Below are positions 44,711-56,785 of a stretch of 64,000 bases of DNA, in pieces (the stretch's first letter is position 1; every line of letters begins with the position of its first letter). The DNA comes from Semisulcospira habei. Taxonomy: Eukaryota > Mollusca > Gastropoda > Semisulcospiridae. The position numbers and the translations under genes are program-made. The stretch lies in contig BTPG01000006.1 in assembly GCA_036245525.1 (NCBI GenBank), positions 71,497,480 to 71,561,479 of the forward strand, written 5' to 3'. The notes under the pieces are model-generated. The model made no database searches, was not told where the DNA came from, and saw only the letters and a list, made by a program, of their open reading frames with translations.

Positions 44711-47700
44711 CTATCTATCTATCTATATCCCGTAGTCTTGCCGACCGTTGGGGCACCACTGATGACTTGGCAACCAGCTCCCTCCATTCCTCTCTGTTCT
44801 CTGCCATTCTCAGCGTATCGCCCAGCTTCAGTCCTGTCCACTCTGAGATATTGTCCTCCCATCTTTTCCTCTGTCTTCCTCTCCTTCGTTCTCCTTGCAC
44901 AGTGCCTTGCAGGATTGTTTTGGCAAGCCCTGCTGAACGCGTGACATGCCCATACCACTTCAGTTTGCGTTTTCTCACAATGGCTAACAAGTCTTCATAG
45001 GGCCCGATGGCTTGCCTGATTCTGCTTCCTACTTCCTCGTTTGTGATGTGATCTCTGTATGAGATGCCAAGCAGCCTTCGAAAACATCTCATTTCAGTGG
45101 CTTGTATCCTCCTTTCAAGGTCTGCTGTGAGGGTCCATGACTCGGAGGCATACAAGAACACTGAGATGACTAAGGAGCGCATCAGTCTGATCTTGGAGCA
45201 GAGTGTGATGTTTCTGTCCTTCCATATGGTCTTCAATCTTGTCAGTGCTGTTGTTGTCTGCGCAATCCTGGACAGTATTTCTGGTTTTGATCCCTCATCT
45301 GTCACAATGGCTCCTAAGTATTTGAATTTCTTAACTGTTTCCAGTTTTTGGCCTCCAACTATGATTTCAGTGCCAATGCCACTGGCGTTATTGGTCATCA
45401 GTTTGGTCTTCTCTGCACTGATTTCCATCCCATATGCAATGGCTGTACTATCCAGCTTTTCCACCAGCTGAGCTAGCTCCTTCTCTGTTCCTGCAAGGCC
45501 ATCAATGTTGTCCGCAAAGCGCAAGTTCGTGATTGTTCTGCCTCCAATACTGACAGTTCCTTCATGATCTTTCAGAGCGTCCGTCATGATTCTTTCCAGG
45601 AAGATGTTGAAAAGAGTAGGTGAGAGCAGGCAGCCTTGTCTGACTCCAACTGTAGTCCTAAACCAGTTTCCTATTTTGCCGTTGAAGCAGACTGCGCTAG
45701 TGGCCTTGTTGTAAAGGTTTGCTATGACTTTGATCAGGTTGGCATTGATGTTGTATAGCTTCATGGTGGACCAAAGGGCTGCATGCCACACCCTGTCAAA
45801 CGCTTTCTTAAAATCCACAAAGACATGATAAAGGTCCTGCTGGTGCTGGAGGTATCTCTCACACAGAACTCTCAGGTTGAAGATCTGCTCAGTTGTGCTG
45901 CGCCCTGGTCAGAAGCCTGCCTGTTCCTCAGCTATGATTTCCTCTGCCTGTGGCTTCAGCCTGTTCAGTAGGATCTTTAACATGACTTTGCTTGGGTGGG
46001 ATATAAGACTGATCGTGCGATAGTTCTGGCATTGATGTAAGTTGCCTTTTTTGGGGAGAGTTATTATAAGTGATTGGGTCCATGGTGTGGGTCAATCCCC
46101 TGACTGCCAGATCTTATTGCAGATTGTTAGTAAGGCGCTTATCGTGTCTTCTCCCCCTTCTTGGACTAGGTCTGCAGGGATGTTGTCTGCTCCTGCTGCC
46201 TTCCCTTTTTTCAGTGACTTCACTGCAGCCTCTACTTCTTCTCGGAGGATGGGATAGTTGCCATTGTTGGTCACGGGTGGGTTGACAAGTATGCGTGGGT
46301 CCCCTGCAGCTCGGTGGTTGTACAAATCTGAGCAGTACTCTGTCCATCTCTTCAGTATGTCTTGGTCTTCCGTAAGACAGTTCCCTTCACTATCTTGAAT
46401 GATCGAGGAGCGTCCTTGTTTTACACTGGTCAGGTCTTTCACCAGCTTGTATGCTTTTTTTGCTATTATTTTTGTTCAGATTTTCTTCTACGTGTTTACA
46501 CTGATCTTCAATCCACTTATTCTTTGCCTTTTTCATGCTTTTCTTGATATCCTGGTTAATTTCCCTGTATTGTTTAGCTCCTTCTACCTCTGATTTCCTT
46601 TTCTTTAATTCTCGACGCTTGTCACATAGAACAAAGATGTCAGCTGTAACCCAAGGTTTCTTTGCTTGTCGGTGTTTGCCAAGGATCTCACTGGCTGTTT
46701 GGGTTACAACAGTGTTAAATGTGTCAATCAGTGTGTCCACGTCCGTGTCTTCTGCACCTAGAAGTAGCAGTGGTGCGAATTTTCCTCCTATTTTTGCCTG
46801 AAAGGCTTCCGCTACCTCTAGGTCTTTCAGCTTCTCGAGGTCAAACTTGATTCTGGTGGGACCCTGCTTGTTGACCTTCTTTAGGCGGAGTCGGAAGGTC
46901 ATCATCACTAAGTCATGGTCGCTTCCAATGTCTGCTCCCGGAAAACTTTTTGTCTTGGCAATGTTCACACTGGTTTGGAAGCCTCTCTTCACCATGATGT
47001 AGTCAATTTGGTTATGGTGCTCTCCGTTCGGGCTGTGCCATGTCCACCTTCTGGATGCTTTGTGCGGGCCAAACGTGTTCATCAGCTTTAGATCATTTCA
47101 ACTGGCAAATTCCAGGAGCCTTAAGCCTCTGTCGTTGGTCTCTGCATTGCAGTAGCGTCCGCATGTGCCTTTCCAGTTCCTAGCAGCATCCTCTCCTATT
47201 TTGGCATTCCAGTCTCCCTGCACCACAAGAATGTCTTTCTTGGGGCTCTGGTCCAGAACTTCATGCAGTTGGTCATAGAAGTCTTCTATTTCCTCATCGC
47301 CATAGTCTGTTGTTGGGGCATAAACTTGTACAATGGTGATATTAAATGGGGATGCCCTCAAGCGAATGGTGATAAGCCTACTGGAGACTGGCCGACAACT
47401 CATGACGGTGTTCACCATGTCTTTGTGGACGAGAAATCCGACACCCTGTTCGTGTTTGTCTTCTCTGCCACTGTAGTACAGTTTGTGGTTTTCCTGGGTT
47501 GATGTTTCCCCAAGGTTCTTCCATCGTACTTCGCAAAGTCCTAGGATGGTCCAATGGTATCTGTTCATTTCATGTGTCAGTTCCTCTACCTTTCCAGGCG
47601 TTCTTAATGTTCTGACGTTCCAAGTGCCAATGCTGATGTTGTTTCTGGCACGGAGTTTTGATGGTGATGGTGCACCAGTAGCACACTTAACACCTCTGCC

Positions 47701-47959
47701 CTGGCGCAAGACAAAAGGCGCGGTCTTGTTCCGGGTGACGACCGATCCGGTATGGATTGAGGTAAGGTTGTCATTGCATGTGGTGTGTCTTGGGCAAAAG
47801 AACCTGGCGGAGCCCATCCCTCTCCAGGCTGTTAACCACAACCGAAACTCCACATAACTTGTGGCTCGCCTTGGTCCTGGACACGTTGCTGATGAGACCC
47901 TCATGGGACTCTTTCGCCCTGAGTGGTGACTTTATCAAGGAAGTTCATACACCCAATCA
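44711..47959 (-). pseudogene. RTE-like LINE with endonuclease and RT, inactive
   Basis: Minus strand. The 3' tail (TAGA)n is at 44711-44727, as in RTE elements. Endonuclease: GTWNVRTL (about 47625), LCEVRWKN, GDWNAKIGEDA (about 47205), GSDHDLVMM (about 46913). RT: AGADNIPADL (about 46190), FKKAFDRVWHAALW (about 45800), GVRQGCLLSPTLF (about 45625), LRFADNIDGL (about 45513), then YASESWTL and LKWYGHVTR (about 44950). Stops at about 47098, 46086 and 45909 and a frameshift near 46470 break it. The FADD motif reads FADN, losing a catalytic aspartate. It is inserted after CGGCCTAACACATC; block A (4430-4450) shows the empty site. The 5' end runs into the gap. Confidence 0.9.
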
Positions 47960-48459
47960 NNNNNNNNNNNNNNNNNNNNNNNNNNNNNNNNNNNNNNNNN
48001 NNNNNNNNNNNNNNNNNNNNNNNNNNNNNNNNNNNNNNNNNNNNNNNNNNNNNNNNNNNNNNNNNNNNNNNNNNNNNNNNNNNNNNNNNNNNNNNNNNNN
48101 NNNNNNNNNNNNNNNNNNNNNNNNNNNNNNNNNNNNNNNNNNNNNNNNNNNNNNNNNNNNNNNNNNNNNNNNNNNNNNNNNNNNNNNNNNNNNNNNNNNN
48201 NNNNNNNNNNNNNNNNNNNNNNNNNNNNNNNNNNNNNNNNNNNNNNNNNNNNNNNNNNNNNNNNNNNNNNNNNNNNNNNNNNNNNNNNNNNNNNNNNNNN
48301 NNNNNNNNNNNNNNNNNNNNNNNNNNNNNNNNNNNNNNNNNNNNNNNNNNNNNNNNNNNNNNNNNNNNNNNNNNNNNNNNNNNNNNNNNNNNNNNNNNNN
48401 NNNNNNNNNNNNNNNNNNNNNNNNNNNNNNNNNNNNNNNNNNNNNNNNNNNNNNNNNNN
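47960..48459. other. Assembly gap (500 N)
   Basis: Exactly 500 N, probably an arbitrary size. The RTE 5' end and the counterpart of about 4441-4866 should lie in it. Confidence 0.95.
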
Positions 48460-48538
48460 GCTCTGGAGTAGTGCCTTGGGGTGTCAGTACAGTGCGGTGC
48501 ACAGATAGTGCAAAGCAGATCAGGCACGACTCTTCCAG

Positions 48539-49335
48539 GCATGCACGATCATATCAGTAGCGTCTGCCGAGCTGGTTTCCTTGAGCTGCGCAGAATTTCT
48601 TCCCTCAGACCGTATCTCACAGAACGTGCGGCTTCAAGACTTGTAAATGCATTCATTACGTCCAGGCTCGATTATTGCAATTCTGTACTGGCAGATTTAC
48701 CGGCATACCAGATTTCACGCTTGCAGATGATTCAAAACAATGCGGCGCGTCTCATCTAGAAGAAACGAAAGAGAGACCACGTTACGCCTCTCCTGAAGCA
48801 GCTGCACTGGCTGCCCGAAAAATTCCGCTGTCAGTACAAAATTGCAATTTTCGCCTATCGGCATTTTGACGGATCTCTCTCGCCGTACCTTTCTGCCAAG
48901 CTGTCTGTTTATCAGCCATCACGCACCCTCCGTTCCTCCAGTGAAAAACTTTTTAAAGTCCCGAAGCTTAACATGAAAACTGTCGGGGAGCGTTCTTTTA
49001 CCTTATTAGCCTCAAGTGTGTGGAACTCACTGCCATTTGAAATGCGGAATCTGCCCACATTGTCACAGTTCAAAGCTCACTTAAAGATTTTGTAATTGTA
49101 AAATCAGTATGTGGATAAACGCCCTTGCTGGCTTTCCATTAAAAAAATGTAATAGCGAGCCAATATAGCCAGCCTAAGCCACCAAGGATGTCAAAATAAT
49201 GGAAAGGAACTCCACACTAGATGAATAAGCGCGATCGCTCAGGAGTAGTGCATTGGGGTGTCAGTACAATGCGGTGCATAGAGAGTGCAAAGCAGATCAG
49301 GCACGAATCTTCGAGCTCTTATTAAAGCCCCTAAG
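48539..49335 (+). pseudogene. 3' part of the 5447-7545 LINE family
   Basis: Begins at MHDHISSVCRAGFLELRRIS (equivalent to 6757 in block A) and runs through RLDYCNSVLADLPAYQISRL, WNSLPFEMRNLPTLSQFKAH and the 3' UTR. It joins directly to a 3' UTR fragment at 48460-48538, so about 1.8 kb present in block A is deleted here. Confidence 0.8.
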
Positions 49336-49424
49336 TTTCTATCAGTCTGGGCTAAAAAAATCGTTGAAAAAAACGTTTACCGAGACACATAAAACACACT
49401 TAGAAGTCAAATAATAGCGGCCAT

Positions 49425-49700
49425 TGGTTGGTTAGTTCGGGGTTTAACGTCCACGGCACCGAAGTGATAATGGACGGCCCTGACGGGCTCGTTATGGGGG
49501 ACAGGGAAATCTATTTCCTATGGAGTACGACCTGAACACTGATCAATTCAGGCGCACTGCAGCTGTGCCACTTTGATTTACCAGGACCTTTCAACGGACA
49601 TGCTATGGAACAAGCCCGTCATTTTTCGCTGGATTGCGAGTCCAGCTACCGGGGCCGGAACGGGGACTCGACGCTTAACCGCCTGAGCTATTTGGGACTC
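49425..49700 (-). mobile_element. tRNA-derived SINE
   Basis: The minus strand starts with TAGCTCAGGCGGTTAAGCG, a tRNA-like A-box region, followed by GTAGCTGGACTCGCAATCC. It ends GTGGACGTTAAACCCCGAAC then TAACCAACC. The head suggests tRNA ancestry; the B box is not clear. Confidence 0.55.
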
Positions 49701-49797
49701 GGCCATTGCTCTTGCTGACCTTTTGATCGGATTATTCTGTGTTGAGTTTGCCTTGTTTTCAATAATACAGAATCATGTGTCCACTGGCAGTGATGGG

Positions 49798-49867
49798 TTA
49801 ACCCCTTTGTGCATGCAGACGCCGGTACTGTTCACAGTACCGGCGTCTGCATGCACAAAGGGGTTAC
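49798..49867. mobile_element. Nearly perfect CGGTACTG-family palindrome
   Basis: Left TTAA 49798-49801. Arms CCCCTTTGTGCATGCAGACG continuing through CCGGTACTG are perfectly complementary around TTCA. The right flank is TTAC. Best copy of the family. Confidence 0.8.
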
Positions 49868-50358
49868 TATTGTCCCTGTTTTTAGAGTTAACTGTCGCCT
49901 ATGTATTATTCAGCGTTTCAGAGCTATTCTTTAACTTTTTTGATGTGTGAGAATTCAGGAAACATGCAATGAAGACACACACGTGCGCACGCACGCTCGC
50001 TCGCACGCACGCACGCACGCACGCACACACATACACACATACACGCACACACGCACTCACATATACACACAAATACGCGCAAGCTTTCAACTACAACACT
50101 TTAAAATTGCATCTAAATTTATATTTTACTTTCAAATTGCATCTACTTGTGTGTATACACAATATGTATGTAAGAAAATATAGAAGTAAAGAAATACTAC
50201 TGCAAGAAGGTGATTAGAAGACGTGAAACGACTGATATTTTTGTTGTTCTTGATTTGAATGTTGTTGAATGTGATTTGTCATGTCACGCAATCATGTTCA
50301 GTACACGTAAACTCGAGAAACAATGGAACGGGGTGTTAGCTTCTGCCACATTCAATGT

Positions 50359-50433
50359 TTAACTTACCCCCCTTGTGCATGCGGACACCGTTACTTTTTA
50401 CAGTACGGGTGTCAACATGCACAAGAGGGTTAA
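50359..50433. mobile_element. TTAA-flanked CGGTACTG-family palindrome
   Basis: TTAA at both ends. The right TTAA is the junction at which block B lacks the 4041-bp segment. Confidence 0.65.
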
Positions 50434-50735
50434 CAAAAAACTATTGTTATGAACATGTTTATTTTTTCCGATAAAATCTTAGTTGCAGATACTGTTTTGA
50501 AAGATAAAATACTGTCAGTTGTGAATGTATACGCTCCCAACATCTCAACCGAAAAACAGCTTTCTTCATTCATTGTATAATTTGTGATGAAGACTACATA
50601 AAACTTTTCTTTTGGTCATGTAATAAAATTCGAAAACTATGGGAAAGTGCAGCAGAACCCACTCGAAAACAAGATTGTATCGCTGCTCAGTTAACTGCTC
50701 AAGATGTGTTATTTGGATTTCATTTCATGTGAACA
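50434..50735 (+). pseudogene. L1-like LINE remnant, block B copy
   Basis: VVNVYAPNISTEKQLSS and, in another frame, CDEDYIKLFFWSCNKIRKLW. Less decayed than 12348-12645; the same RT-less junction. Confidence 0.55.
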
Positions 50736-51220
50736 GGCCACACAGGGCAATTAGGTTACGCCCCCTTTTCACACACTGTTATCTGTTAGCCTCTTGCAGC
50801 ATAAAACTATGAACTTTCTCCGTTGGGTACTTCTTATGAACGAAGAACTTTTCTGCCAAAACAAAAAATCCACGCGGAACACATCACAGGAGAAACATTT
50901 TCAGCAATTCTTTAAAAAATTAAGAGTTAGCGTTTTTCACAACGCTCAAATGCACTTAATACCCCATGACAAAACTGTCGTCTGCAAGCCTGCATACAAC
51001 CGTGCACATGCCCCAATGAACACACTAGGTCGACTAAAATTACCCAGATTTTGCTCTTTTTCACACCACCTGTCATGCCTTTTGTTGCTCAAAACGCCAA
51101 AAAAGGCACACAATTGAAGTTTTACACCCTAAAAAAAAAAAGGCAAAAAGGGAGGAAATTTTTTTTAACTATTTCTGGCGGAAAAGTTACATGCACCGGA
51201 AGCAATTGCCCTGTGTGGCC
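50736..51220. mobile_element. 485-bp MITE with 17-bp terminal inverted repeats
   Basis: GGCCACACAGGGCAATT at 50736-50752 and its exact complement at 51204-51220, flanked by a 3-bp ACA duplication. Block A has the empty site GTGAACAATG (12631-12640 region). GGCC ends and 3-bp duplication suggest PIF/Harbinger, though ACA is not the usual TWA. A 107-codon open frame inside resembles nothing I know. Confidence 0.8.
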
Positions 51221-51249
51221 ACAATGTACAGAGCAGTGACGTAAAACTT

Positions 51250-51464
51250 ATTAACTCATTCAGCCCGACACACGTATTTCCCCAATTTTGGAGGCGTCAT
51301 CTAGCGACTATGCACCTGTTGCAGGAGATGAATCGACCATGATAATTCAAGGGCAGTGCCAGATTAGCTTGGCGCCGATAGGCGCCAAGCTATTCTGGCA
51401 CTACCCTTGAATTATTATGGTCGACCCATCTCCTGCAGTAGTGCGTCAGGGCCGAATGTGTTAA
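51250..51464. mobile_element. TTAA-flanked GGCGCCAAGC-family palindrome, block B copy
   Basis: TTAA at both ends; orthologous to 12676-12885. Good reference: left shoulder 51254-51325, arms 51326-51440. Confidence 0.75.
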
Positions 51465-51838
51465 CCATATTATACTTTTCGACAAAATGTGTGTTTGTAA
51501 ATACAGATACGGAAAGAAGATATATATAGTATGTATGTTCAAACAGGATACGCTCATCAGAAAATAATTACACATGTTTAAAAACAATGACTAGAGTGTG
51601 CAACAAGAAAAGTAACCTATAAGGAAAAGTCAAGTCAAGTAGATTTTATGTGTCTCGCGCTCCGGTAAATTTGTCTTTAACAGCACATCTGATAAAATCA
51701 TCGCGTTAATAATGATAAAATAGACATGAAGTATAAGAATGAAAACAATAGGTATTTACATTATATTGAAATATTACATGCGCACAATCACACCCACATA
51801 TGCACATACGCACGCTCGCTCACGCACACACCCACCCA

Positions 51839-51947
<109 letters not shown>

Positions 51948-52299
51948 CGCCAGCCAATCATTTTCTAAGACAATGATATAAGAAAGGAATAAATAAGATC
52001 ATTATTGTATGGCGTAAAAGTACATAAAATTATCACAATAAAACTGCAATATAAATAAATCTCTAAAGAGCGAGATAGCGGAAGGGTGGGGGAGAATCGA
52101 AAAACTATTTATCTGTACACCTGTGAGATAGTTTGACCTACCATATTAAATCAGCCAAAGGGTCAAATTTTACAATTTTCAAATCTTGCCTTCCTTTAGC
52201 CCGTTCGTGCCCGTTGACGGAAACTGCTTCTGCGATCTTCGTCAATTCAACGTCTACAAACCCTAGCTGTCCTAGGAACATTGATTCAAAGTGGTGTCA

Positions 52300-52408
52300 G
52301 CAAGAGGCATAGATCCTCATGAGCCCCCGCAACTGCGGGGGCTCATGAGGATCTATACCTCTTGCAGTTGGGCGTGTTCAAATTTTCTCGGCACTGAACG
52401 GGTTAATG
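52300..52408. mobile_element. ATAGATCC-family hairpin, block B copy
   Basis: Both arms perfect around GCAACTGC; right end CACTGAACGGG then TTAA. Confidence 0.75.
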
Positions 52409-52999
52409 TCGATAGCTCCGTGAAGGAGGAAATCCTCACCAAAAATGGCCATTAATATGTGCAAATTGTTAATTGCCCAGGGCGAACAATGTCACTCGTG
52501 CTATAACAAACATAATGAATGAAAATAGCTGAGTGTCATTCTCAATATGCAAATGTTGACTGTTTTAGAAGTTTAAATGAACCAATGAACCATTTCACCT
52601 TAAAAAATAAATAAATGCATAAATAAATGCATAAGTAAATGCATACATAAACGCATAAATGTATTAATTAATTAATTATTAATTGGTTAATTAATTAATT
52701 AATAGTTAATTAATTAATTAATTGATTTATTTATACATAAATGTGAGTCATTGCAAATGTCAACAACAAAAAAAGACAAACTAAATAATGTATCTGCATG
52801 CATTTGCAATATAAAAAAAACACAGTGCAACAATCACTTATTGAATAAGAAGAAGGCAAATTATGTCCGTCTTTTCTCAAAGGCCGCTAGGACACTCTGC
52901 TACTGAAGAGAAAGGTACCTTGTAAGGAATCAATGTTTCTTTTTTGACTGAACAGACAGTCTCAGTGGTACTAAAAGCATCAGATCAATAGCAGCTTTA

Positions 53000-53286
53000 T
53001 TAACCCATCGACTGCCGAGAAGAGGTGAGCATGATCCAACTGCAAGAGACATAGATAGTCATGAGCCCACGCAGTTGCGGGGTCTCATGAGGATCTATTT
53101 TTGCTGACACTACTTTGAATTCATGTTCATGCGACGGCTAGGACTCTTTGGCGTTAAATTAACTCTTAAACTCCCATCACTAAATGACTTCCTTTCTGTA
53201 CAATGGAAGTCATTTAGTTCTGGGATTTAAAGAGTTAACGAAGATTGCAGAAGCGCAAGCTGAGTCACCTGGCAGTGATGGAGTTA
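53000..53286. mobile_element. ATAGATCC element with nested hairpin, block B copy
   Basis: Matches 16490-16769; the nested AAATGACTTCC hairpin is at 53159-53238. Confidence 0.65.
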
Positions 53287-53574
53287 ATTTCGTTTGAACT
53301 GTGACTGTTGTCACCAAATTCAGCCCTGACACAAGCAAAGGTCCCCAATCGGGCCGACGTTGACAGTAGTGTGCGTCTGTGCGCGGGCCCACTGCGACCG
53401 ACGTCGGCCCTAGGGTCTTTTGCTTACTTGGGTTATAGCTCATAGTACTTCCAGGCACCGCCCTTAAACAATCACTGTCGATCTCTGCTAGGGGTCCTTC
53501 AAAATCTGTCAGTTTTGGGACTGTGTCAGTGTGACCAGGTGTCTGCACACAAATATCTTAGATGTCGCAAGTAT

Positions 53575-53678
53575 CTGAGAGTGCAATAGGTACAGATGTT
53601 TATGAGGTGCAGGGGATCTTTTGCAGGGATAAAAATAGGGCAAGAGGCATAGATCCTCATGAGCCCCCGCATTTGCTT
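53575..53678. repeat. Left half of an ATAGATCC hairpin with its flank
   Basis: Matches 54379-54482 (GAGAGTGCAATAGGTACAGA, GCAAGAGGCATAGATCC) and stops in the loop at CGCATTTGC. The other copy continues into the right arm. Confidence 0.7.
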
Positions 53679-54451
53679 AGTGCTTAGTTTTGGGATCGAA
53701 AAGAAATTGAAAATAAAATCGAGAAAAATTCATTGTTTAAATCTTCGACGATTGTTTGTTTGTTTGTTTGTTTGTTTGTTTGATTGATTGATTGTTGGTC
53801 GGTCGTTTATTTGTTTCCTTTGTTACTTTGTTGCTTTGTCCTTTTGTTTCTTTCTTGTTTCATCTTTTTGTTTCTTTGTTAGCTCGTTTGTATCTTTCTT
53901 TCTTACTTTGTTTCTTTGTTGTTGTTGCTGCTGTGTTTTTGTAGTTTTTGTTGTTGATCTTGTTGTCATTATCGTCATCGTCGTTGTTGTTATTGTTTTG
54001 TTTTGTTGTTTTTGTTCGATTTTATTTTAGGTGGTTACATCTGAACTATCGCCTGAATACACTTTAGGCTACACCTTAAACTTGTTCTGTATAACAGTCA
54101 CGATGTGACCAAACCTATTACTTTGCCGCGGACTCAGTCGAGCAACTATTTGAGCAACACGCACATGAGCGGCGCTTTTGAAAAAAAAAAACGAAAGGTA
54201 AGAATTGTTTTTCAGGTAATTAAGATTACAAGAGCGTAAATCGAGGCGGTTACATTAGTGATGTAACGCGATCGTTTTCTGCACTGACTTTAATAACGAC
54301 CTCGCAGAATCTGATACCATCCAGGCGTAGCTTAGAAGTTGAATACAGATGACTCGGCCCTTAAAGTATCACGAATACAAATCTGAGAGTGCAATAGGTA
54401 CAGATGTTCATTAGGTGCAGAGGATCTCAGTTTTGCGGGGATGAAAATAAG

Positions 54452-54517
54452 GCAAGAGGCATAGATCCTCATGAGCCCCCGCATTTGCGGGGGCTCATGA
54501 GGATCTATGTCTCTTGC
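54452..54517. mobile_element. ATAGATCC-family hairpin, complete
   Basis: Perfect arms around GCATTTGC. Confidence 0.75.
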
Positions 54518-54913
54518 AGTTGTGCTGCTAGTTTTGAAGTTTAAATATAGGTTCATTTGGGCCGGTAGAATCTGGTTCTGGAGACATGTAGTGTGTATGT
54601 GGCGTGGAACATCAGGCCATGTTGTTAGTTGGTTAGCATTGGTTTAATGTTGCCCCACTGAGGGTGGGCTTTGATTGCTCAAAACGACGGGTTCTCAGTG
54701 CTGTTTAAGATTTCAAGATTCGAAACACTTTATTTTGTCACACAAGACAATATTTGGTTGACATCAAGCTAAAAACAGTAATAATAGGTAATAATAATCA
54801 TGAACTAAAGGAACGTACACACATTACAACAGCAATTAACAAGCGCTATCGACACAGTGCAGGCCAAAAGCGCATGCACACACCGCGCAAAGGCACCTAA
54901 ACGCCCGCAAGCA

Positions 54914-54916
<3 letters not shown>

Positions 54917-54978
<62 letters not shown>
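54917..54978. repeat. (CT)n microsatellite
   Basis: About 31 units. It directly precedes a LINE 3' fragment that ends in another (CT)n run. Confidence 0.95.
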
Positions 54979-54980
<2 letters not shown>

Positions 54981-54989
54981 ATACTCCCT

Positions 54990-55909
54990 GATCCCAGCTT
55001 AACTACTGACCAAAAATTGGCAGCCTTAAAAATTCTGCCCCTGAAAGATCATCTAATTTACAATAAGGGAATGGTTATGTTCAAGGCATTAAACGATAAG
55101 CTACCCCGATATATCACATCGCTATTTACCGTCCAGTCATCAGCATACTCCAGATCAAGAAAATCCCTTATTGTGCCGCGACCTAGAATTGATCTCTATA
55201 AAACGAGTTTGACGTTCTCTGGCTCTAGTCTTTGGAATGCCTTGCCTAGAAACGTCACGACATCAGCTACTTACTCCTCGTTTAAAGTCAGTCTCATCAA
55301 GTACTTATTTTTGTCAGCAGCATCCCCGTGACTGTGCACATATTGAAAAATACTATTTCTCATTAGATCATTAATTGCGTGTATCACAGGTTTCTACTGA
55401 TGACTCATATTTATTCGGTACAGCTTGTATGTAGCCAGCTACTCATATGACTGACTAGCTTAAGCCGCGTAAGCGTGTGTGTGCACGTGTGTGCGAGTGC
55501 GTTGTGCTTGTGTGCGTGTGCGCACGTGTATATTAGAGATAGAGAGTGGCGTGCTCAAATGTGCATGCGTTATGTATGCGTATTAGGTTGTGTGTATTCT
55601 TATTATATTATTTTAATTAAACCTCACAACATGTCATTATGCCCGACCAGTAAAGTTGGTAATTCCTATGTCACTTTCCCCCAACATTATTTTTTATTTT
55701 TTATTTATTTATTTTTTTTTTCATTCCTGGCTTGTGCTGTGTCATGTAATTTTTCTTTTTCCTTCTTAGTAGTAGAAAACAATTAGTACGATAGTAACTC
55801 TGTAATCAGTAGATTAGCAACGGCAAGTTCGAAAAATGGTTGTTACTACCAAAACTTTTACCGTTGTCAAATAAAGGATCATTGTCATTGTCATCATTGT
55901 CATTGTCAT

Positions 55910-55912
<3 letters not shown>
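54990..55912 (+). pseudogene. CR1/L2-like LINE 3' end
   Basis: Frame 55017-55331 encodes LKILPLKDHLIYNKGMVMFK, LPRYITSLF and GSSLWNALPRNVTTSATYSS, the last part of a CR1/Rex/L2-like RT protein. A 3' UTR follows to a (CATTGT)n tail near 55880-55912. 5' truncated. Confidence 0.7.
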
Positions 55913-56003
<91 letters not shown>

Positions 56004-56027
56004 ACTACACACACACACATACACACA

Positions 56028-56104
<77 letters not shown>
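55913..56104. repeat. (CT)n then (CA)n
   Basis: CT to about 55998, CA to 56104. Confidence 0.95.
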
Positions 56105-56109
<5 letters not shown>

Positions 56110-56194
56110 GTGCACATTGCTAGATCCTATTAAACATATCCTGCTAAACATACTGTTACAAATACACAGAGTAAAATTACAGCGGCAGATAATT

Positions 56195-56399
56195 TAACCC
56201 AGTACATCCTTTTTATTAAAATTTGCTTGTTGTCCTATGAAGGCTACATTACATATTTGGAGAGAGATCAACCGTTTTAGTTCAAGGGTCGTGCCAGAAT
56301 AGCTTAGCGTGTCAGGCGCCAAGCTATTCTGGCACCACCTTTGAACTAGCATAGTCAAATTAATGTCAAGCAGTAGTGTATCAGGATGAAAAGGGTTTA
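56195..56399. mobile_element. Variant GGCGCCAAGC palindrome
   Basis: TTCAAGGGTCGTGCCAGAAT and complement around GTGTCAGGCGCC. Same family as 20210-20433. Confidence 0.6.
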
Positions 56400-56419
56400 G
56401 TACCATCCACTCACCCATC

Positions 56420-56560
56420 CATAGCCCCCGCCCCCCCCCCCCCTGCCCCTTCTTCCTCCCTCCCTCCCTTCCCCCCTATCATCCCCCATCCCCACCCCGC
56501 CACGCCCCCCCCCCTCCGAACCCCCCGCCCGCCCGCCCGCCCGCCCCCCCCCCCCCCCAC
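56420..56560. repeat. C-rich low-complexity tract
   Basis: C runs with CCT, CCG and CCA units. Confidence 0.9.
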
Positions 56561-56785
56561 CACACACACACACGCAAACTAACATACCATTGTTTTGACA
56601 ATCCATGAAAGTAGGCATGCACAACAGATGTGTGCTACCCAACAGCGGCCGACGTCGTTCCGATGACCTTGTGCGCACTGGCACTGCTCTATGTGCGGAA
56701 CGGGGAAACTCTGCTACCTACACGGAGAAGAAAAGCAAAAGTCTGTCATTTTAAGCCATGCAAGTTTCAGAATGGAACATACGTG

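Noticed and set aside
49425..49700. A functional tRNA gene
   Set aside because: Only a tRNA-like head is present; the cloverleaf cannot be completed and the sequence continues into a SINE body.
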